Assembly (NCBI RefSeq): GCF_025144725.1 | Contig: NZ_JALXKS010000065.1 | Span: forward strand, 1-8,154 | Direction of reading: 5' to 3' | DNA: 8,154 nt | DNA from: Brevibacterium sp. p3-SID960 | GTDB taxonomy: Bacteria; Actinomycetota; Actinomycetes; Actinomycetales; Brevibacteriaceae | Shown here: positions 1 to 6,925 of the stretch, one piece after another | Layout of the letters: the number at the start of each line of letters is the position of its first letter | Position numbering within the stretch: position 1 is the first letter of the stretch | Program-made: the position numbers and the translations under genes | Notes under the pieces: generated by a model | The model's database searches: none | What the model saw: only the letters and a program-made list of their open reading frames with translations | What the model was told of the DNA's origin: nothing

Positions 1-39
1 GCTAGGAAGCGTCTGCAGCATCTGAGGACTAAAGAATGA
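1..39 (+). CDS. Possible C-terminal tail of an upstream gene (partial)
   Basis: Frame 1 is open from the first base and ends at TGA (37-39). It encodes the 12-residue basic tail ARKRLQHLRTKE. The other two plus-strand frames hit stops within the first 24 bases. A Lys/Arg-rich end followed by small inverted repeats is compatible with the end of a real gene, but 12 residues are too few to identify a family. It could equally be chance open sequence. Confidence 0.3.
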   Translation, partial: ARKRLQHLRTKE

Positions 40-40
40 C

Positions 41-83
41 CCGGTCTTTGTAACCGGTACTTCGTGACTCGTCTTTGACGAAG
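41..83 (+). terminator. Pair of small inverted repeats, possible weak terminator
   Basis: Two adjacent hairpins can be drawn just after the stop at 37-39. The first is CCGGT (41-45) with ACCGG (53-57) and a 7-nt loop. The second is CTTCGT (60-65) with ACGAAG (78-83) and a 12-nt loop, or the shorter alternative TCGTC/GACGA (69-81). No T-run follows either stem, so a classical Rho-independent terminator is not shown. The position between a presumed gene end and the next gene is the main argument. Confidence 0.25.
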
Positions 84-265
84 ACGGCTGAGGGGCTCCG
101 GGAGTGGACGGATCGTTGCTGGAGGACGTGTCTATGTTCGCCTAGAGGGCAGAGCCTTTTCGGTCACAGTTTGGTAACGGCGGGGTGTCGGGTGGGGTTG
201 GGGTGGTTGGTGCGCAGTTTACTCCAAGGTAAGACTCGGCGCCTGTTCAGGATTCGGGTTTCGGT
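84..265. other. Leader region upstream of the RHS gene, no gene seen
   Basis: This stretch is GT-rich and contains no convincing coding frame. I looked for sigma-70-like hexamers. TTGACG at 75-80 has no acceptable -10 box 16-18 bases downstream, and other TTG-like boxes are equally unpaired. No strong Shine-Dalgarno sequence lies just before the predicted TTG start. The promoter must lie here or further upstream, but I cannot place it. Confidence 0.4.
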
Positions 266-400
266 TTGTCTCGGATCGGGTGGTGGCTGGTGTTCTGGTA
301 TGTGTATGCGAATCGGTGGTTCGCGGTTGTTGCTGGGGTTTGTGCGTTTGTTCTGATTCCGTCGATGGGGTTGCCGAATGTTGTGGAGCCGGCGGTGGCG
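266..400 (+). other. Signal peptide of the RHS protein
   Basis: Residues 1-45 show Arg3, an aromatic stretch (WWLVFWYVY), Arg17, a hydrophobic core (FAVVAGVCAFVLIP, 19-32) and a small-residue end (EPAVAASAS) with a plausible signal peptidase I site after Ala45. If the true start is GTG 290 or 302 the n-region shrinks but the hydrophobic core is retained. This indicates Sec-type export across the single actinobacterial membrane. Confidence 0.7.
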
Positions 401-3400
401 GCTTCGGCTTCGTCGTCTGCGGTGGTGCCGGTGGTTTCGCGGCCGGATTTGGTGTCTGCTCAGGTGAGTGCGCGTGCGCAGGGTTCGCGTGTTGAGGTGG
501 AGGATGCGCGGTCGGTGGATTCGTCGACGTTTGCGAATCCGGATGGGACGTTGACGACTGAGGCGTATTCGGGTCCGATTCGGGTGCAGGATGACTCGGG
601 TGCGTGGGTCGATGTTGATACCACGTTGGAAGAGACTGAGGGCGGGTATGCGCCGAAGGCGGCGCTGAATGATGTTGTGGTCTCTGATGGGGGTGAGGGG
701 GCTTTCGCGTCGGTTGATGTTGATGCTGGTGATGGCGAGTCATCGACGTTTGGTGTGGAGTGGGATTCTGAGCTGGGTGAGCCGGTTGTGTCGGGGAGCA
801 CGGCTACGTATGAGGGTGTTGAGAATCCGTTTGGGGTGGATGCGGATCTTGTTGTTGAGGTGTTGAAGGATTCGTTTTCTCATTCGCTGGTGCTCAATGA
901 TCGGCCTGAGGTGAGTGAGCCGGTTGAGTTGCGTTTGCCGTTGGATGCCGGTGAGGGTGAGGTGGCTGCTGATGATGAGGGGCGCATTGTGGTGCGTTCT
1001 GAGTCGGGGCAACGGGTGTTGAGTGCGCCGACACCGTTGATGTGGGGTGCTGCTGAGGATGATGTGTCGGGTGGCCCGACGCGGATTGCTGAGGTTGAGA
1101 CGCGGATTGATCTCGATGGTGATCGTCCGGTGCTGGTGTTGAGTCCGGATCCGGGTTTTCTGTCCGATCCTGGTGTGCAGTATCCGGTGACGATTGATCC
1201 GACTTTTGGTGTGTCGACGGATACGTGGGTTGATTCGAAGCTGAAGACTTCGCAGCGTTCGTCGAAGGAGCTGCGGGTGGGCACGTATGACGGGGGTGGG
1301 CGGAAGTACCGGTCGTATGTGAAGTTCGATGTCGGCAGCTTGAAGGATGGCAAGGTTGTTGATGCGAAGCTGCGGATGTTCAATTACTACTCTTCGACGT
1401 GTAAGGGTGGGCAGGTGATTGAGGCGAAGCGGATCACTTCTGGCTGGGATTCCGCGAAGATCACCTGGGATAAGCAGCCGTCAACGACGACGGATGGGAT
1501 GGGTACGAATACGCAGGCTTTGGGGTATTCGTCAGCGTGCAAGGGTGGGATGGTTGACTTCAATGTCACGAAGATCGTCGAGGCATGGACGACGGGTAGG
1601 CAGGCGAATTATGGTCTGCAGATCCGGGCGCGCAATGAGTCAGCGTCGACGGCGTGGCGGCGGTACCGGTCGGCGAATCATGTTGCCGATAAGCAGGATA
1701 ATCGGTCTGAGCCGCATCTGGTGGTGACGTGGAATCGGACTCCGGGGGTGCCCTCGACGCCGCAGATTCGTGGGGCTGTCAGGTCGGGTTCGTCGACGTT
1801 TACTGCAGAGAAGCGTCCGACGTTTGAGTCGGTGGTCAAGGATCCTGATGGTGGGAGCGTAAAGTTCGATATTGAAGTCAAACGCGATTCTGGTTCGGGT
1901 GCGAATGCCGGGTCGTGTACATCAGGGTTCGTGGCTTCGGGGCAGAAGGTCTCGTGCCGGCTGAACGCGGATTTGTCTGATAATGCCACGTATGTGGTCA
2001 GGACCCGGTCGTGGGATGGGAAGCTCAATAGTGCCTGGTCTGGCTGGACTGCGTTTAAGACAGCGCAGGCGACACCTGGCAAGCCGGTGATTTCATGTCC
2101 TGGCGCGTTTGGCAATGGCAGCTGGCATGACCGCCCACCGGCAGAGGATGTGACGTGTACTGTTACTGCTGCGGGTTCGGGTAACGCGGGCCCGAATCGG
2201 GTTGAAGTCGATGTTGATCATAAGCGGACAACGGTTGCTCTCTCGGATGGCAAAGCCAGTGTGAAGGTCTCGAAGGCTATCGGTGGGCACCGGATTGATG
2301 CGCGGGCTTTGAATGTGACGGGCAAGACCTCGGCGTGGGCTGGTGTGTACACGTTTGGGTATGGCACGGCTGGTATCACGGGCCCGGCTGATGGGACGAC
2401 GACGACATCGACGATCCGGTTGGAGTCTTCAGCTCCGCCGAAGGGTGCTGCCAGTGCGGTGAGTGCGAAGGTGTACTGGCGGTTGGCCGGCTCGGGTGAG
2501 GATGATCGCTCGGGCTGGACTGAGGGCAGCAGCTTAAATGTTAGGGACAATGGCGCGGCTGGTGTGAGTGTTTCACAGCTGTGGAACACACAGGAGGCCA
2601 CGGTCGCAGCTGATGGTACGAAACTTGATCCGCGCAGGCCTGCGCTTTTGGAAGTGCAGATCTGCTACGTGTTCACAGGAGTGTCGAAACAGTGCACCTG
2701 GTCTGTGCAACCGGTGAAGGTGGTTCGGATCGCTCACGCGTTCGGGGAGGATTTCCCGACCGCCGATGCTGGTCCGGGCCAGGTTGCGTTGTGGACGGGG
2801 GAGTTCAACACCTCCGAGACCGATGTGAGCGTACCTGGATATAACGGTGATCTGTCGATTTCGAGGTCGCATTCGACGTATGCGGGTGCGACCGATACCG
2901 TGCGCGGCATCTTTGGTCCGGGGTGGAATGCGACCCTCGATGGGGATGACGAAGCTGGCATGGCTGGTCTGAGTGTGATCGATGCGACGCGTTCAGAAGG
3001 CATCATCGCTTTGGTTGATGATGAAGGTGAGCCGCTGGTCTTCCAGCAGCCGTCCCAGCGGCGCATCCAGTCTGAACCCGGAGCGTATATTCCAGCTGAT
3101 GATGACACCAAGAGCTCGGGGGTGTCCCTGACGATCCAGGGGGCTGGTACCGGTGCGAAGATGCTCGTCACTGATGACGAGGGGGTGGTGACGACTTTCA
3201 CGCCGGTGCAGGTGAGTGCTGATGCCGATACGGTGTGGTCACCTGCGTCTGTGGCATCACCGGGCAAGCAGGGGACGACGACGTTTACGAAGGATGCTGA
3301 GGGCAAGATCACGCGAGTGCTTGCTGGGTCGGCTCCTGGGGTGACGTGTGCTGCGACCGGTGCGTTGGCCAAGGGGTGCCGTGCTTTGGAGATCGAATAC

Positions 3401-6400
3401 GCGAAAACCACCACAGCGACAGATCAGCAGCACGGTGATGTCGCCGGTCAGGTCAAGCAGATCGCCTATACCGGGTGGGATCCTGCAGCGCAGAAGGTGG
3501 TGACGATCCCTGTAGCTGAGTACCGCTATGACGGGGCCAAGCGTTTGCGCACGGTCACCGACCCGCGCTCTGGGTTGGCCACCGATTACACGTACACGAC
3601 GGTGAAACATGCGATCGGGCCGGCTTTGGGCAGTGTGACTCCGGCAGGTGAGAAGACCTGGTACTTCCACTACGGCACAGTTGATGAGCGGATGCGTTTG
3701 ACTAAGGTCACCCGCGATCCGGTCTCTGGTGAGGGTGAAGCGGAAACACAGGCATCGTTCGTCTATGGACTCGACCCCACTGCTGGGGGTGCCGGTTTGC
3801 CGGATATGACCGCTGACGGAGTCGCCGCGTGGGGTCAGGAGACGGCCCCGGCACACGGATTCGCTGTCTTCGCTGCCGATCAGCCGACCGAGGGCGGAAG
3901 TGCTGCCGGAATTGACTCTGGATTGTGGGCGAATGCGGATCTGACGTATACGGATGCCTCAGGCTATGTGCTTAACACAGTGTCGTATGGTGCTGGTGGC
4001 TGGCTGCCGACCCGCACACAGTATGACGAGAAATACAATACGATCGGTCAGTGGGACACCGCCGGATTGCAGGCAGCCAAAGAGGCACGAGAAACTAACG
4101 CTGAGTTCGATGTGTCGTATTTCGCGACTGTGACCCGGTACAACACCGATTCGGCAGAGAAGAACGGTGAGGTGCCGGTCGTGCCGGCAGGCACGGTGGT
4201 CACTGATGTGTTCGAACCGGTCGCTGAGGTCGTCTTGCCCGATGGGCAGAAGGTCCCAGCTCGTAAGCACGTGCATACTGATTACGATGAAGGCGCACCG
4301 AATGGGGGTATGAAACCTGCTCCTGCCGGGCAGCCGGAGGCGGCGAAGCAGAAGTACCTGCTGCCGACCACCGTGACCACTGCAGCTGCAGCAGCAGATG
4401 CGGCACACTCAGATACATCGATTGCGATCCCGGAAGATCTTGCCGTCATCACACGGACGAAGAACGGCTACGACCCGATCGATGACGCCGAGGTGACAGG
4501 CCCGACGTCCGGCTGGACACTCGGTGTGCCGACCACGAGAACAACCGTTATGAATAACGACAGTGACATCGTGATGAGAACCCGGTATGACGAGCGTGGC
4601 GGTGTCGTCGAGGCCTGGCAGCCGAAGTCTGATGGCAAGGATCCACGCACGACGCTGACCGAGTATTACTCGGCTGATGGCACCGGAGTGTGCGGGAACC
4701 GGCCGGAATGGGCCGGGCTGAAATGCCAGGCGTCACCTGGTGGCACACCCAGTAGCGGCCCGGAGCTGGTGAGTGAGACGATCACGGCCTATGATGTGTG
4801 GCTTAACCCAGTCACGGTCCGTGAAGCCAACGGTACGGCTACCCGTGAGACGACGACGACGTACCTGCCTGATGGCCGCACTGATACGACCGCAACCACC
4901 ACCACCGGAGTGGATACGCACGCACTGCCGGTGACGAAGACTGTCTATGACAAGTCCACCGGACGGGCGACAGGCACGCAGGCCCTGGAGAACGGTTCGG
5001 TTGTGGCAGAGACAGCCACTGGTTTCGATACCTGGGGGCGGGCAACCTCGTACACCAACAGCCAGGGCGAGACCACCCGCACCGAGTATGTACAGGCAGG
5101 TAAACCCGGTGCCGGTCAGGTCGCGAAGACCATCTCTCCTGCCGGTGAGACCACCTACGGGTATGACGGTACAGATGCCAACGGGAAACAAGAACGCCGC
5201 GGGCTTTTGACCTCTCAAACGATCAGCAAGGCCGGCTCCTACGCTGCCGCCTATGACAGTGGCGGGAAATTGATCCGCCAGACGATGCCCGGAGGTGTTG
5301 AGCAGACCAGCAGCTATGACATCAATGGCACCATGACAGGCCTGACCTATGCCGGTACCGTCACCAACGGTGGCGACACCACGACCGCGGCCTGGCTGTC
5401 CTGGCAGATCGACACCGACGTACTTGACCGGACAGTCAGGATGCGCACCCCTGACGGGCGGAGCGCGAACGCTGACGACGCTGCCGGTGACCTTGAGTAC
5501 ACCTATGACCCGGCCGGGCGTCTGATCCAGACAATCGACCGCACCGGCGCTACCAGTCCACTACCCGACCCGGGTACAGGACCGGGAGACACTGACGATT
5601 CCGGTGATAGTGAAGAACCCTCAGATCCCGGGATCAGCACTGAAGGCACTCCTCCGGTCACAGCCACAGCACCGGCCGTTTGTGTGATCCGCAACTACAC
5701 GTTTGACGCCAACTCAAACCGCACGGCACTTACGACTGCCGCTGGGCCAGAATGCGGCACTGAGAATGCGGAGACGGTGAAGAAGACCTGGTCACATGAT
5801 GACGCCGACCGGATCACCGGCGACTACACCTACGATCAGCTCGGCCGCATCACGAAACTGCCCGCAGGCGATGCACCCCACCTAGAACATGGTGATATCG
5901 GCATCGAATACTTCGCCGATGACCTGGCGGCAAAGATCACACAAGGTGACACCAGCACCGCCTTCACCCTCGACCCCGAGGGCAGGCGCAGCCAGGAAAC
6001 CAGCACCACCGGTGATAACTCAACAACGCTGAACCGTCACTACAGCGACAGCAGCGACAACCCCGGCTGGGTCACCACCGGAACCGGAGATGACGCACAA
6101 ACCACCCGCTACGAATCCTCCATCGGAGGAGACCTCGGCCTCACCCTCGAAACCGGCGGTAAAACCCAGCTGACCGTAGCCGACCCAGGTGGCGACACCG
6201 TCGCGACCATCGACCTGCCAGAAGGAGACACACCAGCAGGCGGCATCAACTCCTGGGCAAACTACACCGAATACGGCACACCAGGAACCACCACAACCAC
6301 ACCAGACACCGGACCCGTCACATACGGCTGGCTCGGAGGCAAAGAACGCGCCACCGACACAAGCGGCCTCATCCTCATGGGAGTACGCCTCTACAACACC

Positions 6401-6925
6401 ACCACCGGACGCTTCACCAGCCCAGACCCCGAAGAAGGAGGATCCCCCACCCCCTACGCCTACCCCACCGACCCCATCAACAACACCGACCTCGACGGAA
6501 AACGATGGAACTGGAAGAAGACCGCAAAACAAATCGGGAAATGGGCCTGGAAAAATAAGTGGGATATTGCATTGACTGCAGCTGGATTTATACCTGGTGT
6601 CGGAGCTGTGGCGTGGGGCGTACGGATATACAGAGTGGTCAGATTCGCGAGGGCCGCGGGTCCAGGAATGCATTCGATTCGCGCATCCAGGGCGACTGCG
6701 CGTGCTGCAGGAAGGATCTGGACGCGAAAATTCTATACCAGAAACCGCACCCACAACAAACGGGCCCGATGGTATATAGGAAGGGGAAAACGAGGAATCT
6801 ACCAATACCGCAGCGCATATAGGAAGCACAACAAGTTTCAGTCCAACCTGACGAAATACGAAAGAGGAGATCATCGGCATGTGAACGTGCATGTTGTTCA
6901 CCGTGGGCCGAGGAGGTACCGGTGA
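266..6925 (+). CDS. Secreted DNRLRE/RHS-repeat polymorphic toxin
   Basis: Predicted exported polymorphic toxin of 2219 residues. Residues 1-45 form a signal peptide: hydrophobic core about 19-34, cleavage likely after AVA (43-45). Residues 75-310 match the N-terminal part usual in DNRLRE proteins (GPIRVQDDSGAWVDVDTTL). Residues 315-490 form the DNRLRE-like domain, and about 495-820 look like Ig/fibronectin-type segments. RHS/YD repeats run from about 845 to 2000 (YRYDGAKRLRTVTDP at 1086, YTYDPAGRLIQTID at 1745, YTYDQLGRITKLP at 1854). The core-associated motif lies at 2019-2078 (RLYNTTTGRFTSPDP). The tip 2079-2219 is the variable toxin module. In the RHS family the repeats form a hollow shell around the C-terminal toxin, which acts on a neighbouring cell. 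TTG 266 is the first usable start after an in-frame stop at 230-232; GTG 290 or 302 are alternatives, none with a good Shine-Dalgarno sequence. No LPXTG anchor is seen. The RHS assignment is firm; toxin activity is inferred. Confidence 0.9.
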   Translation: MSRIGWWLVFWYVYANRWFAVVAGVCAFVLIPSMGLPNVVEPAVAASASSSAVVPVVSRPDLVSAQVSARAQGSRVEVEDARSVDSSTFANPDGTLTTEAYSGPIRVQDDSGAWVDVDTTLEETEGGYAPKAALNDVVVSDGGEGAFASVDVDAGDGESSTFGVEWDSELGEPVVSGSTATYEGVENPFGVDADLVVEVLKDSFSHSLVLNDRPEVSEPVELRLPLDAGEGEVAADDEGRIVVRSESGQRVLSAPTPLMWGAAEDDVSGGPTRIAEVETRIDLDGDRPVLVLSPDPGFLSDPGVQYPVTIDPTFGVSTDTWVDSKLKTSQRSSKELRVGTYDGGGRKYRSYVKFDVGSLKDGKVVDAKLRMFNYYSSTCKGGQVIEAKRITSGWDSAKITWDKQPSTTTDGMGTNTQALGYSSACKGGMVDFNVTKIVEAWTTGRQANYGLQIRARNESASTAWRRYRSANHVADKQDNRSEPHLVVTWNRTPGVPSTPQIRGAVRSGSSTFTAEKRPTFESVVKDPDGGSVKFDIEVKRDSGSGANAGSCTSGFVASGQKVSCRLNADLSDNATYVVRTRSWDGKLNSAWSGWTAFKTAQATPGKPVISCPGAFGNGSWHDRPPAEDVTCTVTAAGSGNAGPNRVEVDVDHKRTTVALSDGKASVKVSKAIGGHRIDARALNVTGKTSAWAGVYTFGYGTAGITGPADGTTTTSTIRLESSAPPKGAASAVSAKVYWRLAGSGEDDRSGWTEGSSLNVRDNGAAGVSVSQLWNTQEATVAADGTKLDPRRPALLEVQICYVFTGVSKQCTWSVQPVKVVRIAHAFGEDFPTADAGPGQVALWTGEFNTSETDVSVPGYNGDLSISRSHSTYAGATDTVRGIFGPGWNATLDGDDEAGMAGLSVIDATRSEGIIALVDDEGEPLVFQQPSQRRIQSEPGAYIPADDDTKSSGVSLTIQGAGTGAKMLVTDDEGVVTTFTPVQVSADADTVWSPASVASPGKQGTTTFTKDAEGKITRVLAGSAPGVTCAATGALAKGCRALEIEYAKTTTATDQQHGDVAGQVKQIAYTGWDPAAQKVVTIPVAEYRYDGAKRLRTVTDPRSGLATDYTYTTVKHAIGPALGSVTPAGEKTWYFHYGTVDERMRLTKVTRDPVSGEGEAETQASFVYGLDPTAGGAGLPDMTADGVAAWGQETAPAHGFAVFAADQPTEGGSAAGIDSGLWANADLTYTDASGYVLNTVSYGAGGWLPTRTQYDEKYNTIGQWDTAGLQAAKEARETNAEFDVSYFATVTRYNTDSAEKNGEVPVVPAGTVVTDVFEPVAEVVLPDGQKVPARKHVHTDYDEGAPNGGMKPAPAGQPEAAKQKYLLPTTVTTAAAAADAAHSDTSIAIPEDLAVITRTKNGYDPIDDAEVTGPTSGWTLGVPTTRTTVMNNDSDIVMRTRYDERGGVVEAWQPKSDGKDPRTTLTEYYSADGTGVCGNRPEWAGLKCQASPGGTPSSGPELVSETITAYDVWLNPVTVREANGTATRETTTTYLPDGRTDTTATTTTGVDTHALPVTKTVYDKSTGRATGTQALENGSVVAETATGFDTWGRATSYTNSQGETTRTEYVQAGKPGAGQVAKTISPAGETTYGYDGTDANGKQERRGLLTSQTISKAGSYAAAYDSGGKLIRQTMPGGVEQTSSYDINGTMTGLTYAGTVTNGGDTTTAAWLSWQIDTDVLDRTVRMRTPDGRSANADDAAGDLEYTYDPAGRLIQTIDRTGATSPLPDPGTGPGDTDDSGDSEEPSDPGISTEGTPPVTATAPAVCVIRNYTFDANSNRTALTTAAGPECGTENAETVKKTWSHDDADRITGDYTYDQLGRITKLPAGDAPHLEHGDIGIEYFADDLAAKITQGDTSTAFTLDPEGRRSQETSTTGDNSTTLNRHYSDSSDNPGWVTTGTGDDAQTTRYESSIGGDLGLTLETGGKTQLTVADPGGDTVATIDLPEGDTPAGGINSWANYTEYGTPGTTTTTPDTGPVTYGWLGGKERATDTSGLILMGVRLYNTTTGRFTSPDPEEGGSPTPYAYPTDPINNTDLDGKRWNWKKTAKQIGKWAWKNKWDIALTAAGFIPGVGAVAWGVRIYRVVRFARAAGPGMHSIRASRATARAAGRIWTRKFYTRNRTHNKRARWYIGRGKRGIYQYRSAYRKHNKFQSNLTKYERGDHRHVNVHVVHRGPRRYR
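1208..1735 (+). other. DNRLRE-like domain (residues about 315-490)
   Basis: The segment opens with a DTWVDSKLKTSQRSSKELRVG-type sequence and continues through RSYVKFDVGSLKDGKVVDAKLRM, TSGWDSAKITWDKQP and IVEAWTTGRQANYGLQIRA to HLVVTWN. These are the hallmarks of the DNRLRE module found upstream of RHS repeats in Gram-positive secreted proteins. It is a beta-rich module, possibly surface- or carbohydrate-binding; its exact role is not settled. Two CKGG motifs (379 and 425) lie in equivalent positions. Confidence 0.75.
5549..5680 (+). repeat. Low-complexity Pro/Asp/Ser/Thr linker inside the YD-repeat shell
   Basis: Residues about 1762-1805 interrupt the regular YD-repeat pattern between YTYDPAGRLIQTIDRTG and the next repeat YTFDANSNRTAL. 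The stretch is rich in Pro, Asp, Glu, Gly, Ser and Thr (PDPGTGPGDTDDSGDSEEPS) and has no hydrophobic periodicity, so it is predicted to be a disordered, acidic, solvent-exposed loop. Cys1806 follows directly and may pair with Cys1830. Confidence 0.6.
6500..6922 (+). other. Variable C-terminal toxin tip of the RHS protein
   Basis: Residues 2079-2219 follow the RHS core motif. They begin with a Trp/Lys-rich stretch (KRWNWKKTAKQIGKWAWKNK), then a hydrophobic Gly/Pro segment (IALTAAGFIPGVGAVAWGVR, 2101-2120) of the pretoxin type often seen between RHS core and toxin. The last 81 residues hold 25 Lys/Arg and six His but only two acidic residues (Glu2199, Asp2202), and end with GDHRHVNVHVVHRG. Such charge fits a nucleic-acid-targeting enzyme, and the clustered His could be catalytic or metal-binding, but I match it to no named toxin family. 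Arginine coding shifts to AGA/AGG here (11 of 22 from residue 2123 on). Toxicity is inferred from position in the RHS architecture. Confidence 0.65.
6911..6917 (+). promoter_or_regulatory. Shine-Dalgarno sequence of the immunity gene
   Basis: AGGAGGT is a perfect Shine-Dalgarno sequence with a 4-nt gap to the GTG at 6922. It lies inside the toxin ORF, where AGG AGG encodes Arg2216-Arg2217. With the 4-bp start/stop overlap this points to translational coupling, so the downstream protein is made whenever the toxin is. It also decides the GTG 6922 start. Confidence 0.85.

Noticed and set aside
75..356. A 93-codon plus-strand frame overlapping the RHS start
   Set aside because: Cys/Gly/Arg-rich sequence with no domain; it overlaps the signal peptide coding region in another frame and has no good ribosome site.
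219..743. A 174-codon minus-strand frame rich in Pro, His, Thr and Gln
   Set aside because: It is the antisense of G/T-rich signal peptide and N-terminal coding sequence; the composition is the expected shadow of that bias, with no recognisable domain.
2396..2412. ACGACG tandem-like tract
   Set aside because: It is a Thr-codon run (TTTTST) in an inter-domain linker; similar Thr runs recur in the protein and carry no separate signal.
4380..4400. Short GCA/GCT (CAGCAG-like) run
   Set aside because: It encodes a brief Ala run (1373-1377) in the RHS frame and is too short to be a meaningful tandem repeat.
6559..6822. Plus-strand frame inside the toxin tip that could suggest a frameshifted or separate toxin ORF
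   Set aside because: The RHS frame stays open to 6925, has the pretoxin hydrophobic motif in phase and connects to the immunity gene by a standard 4-bp overlap, so no frameshift is needed.
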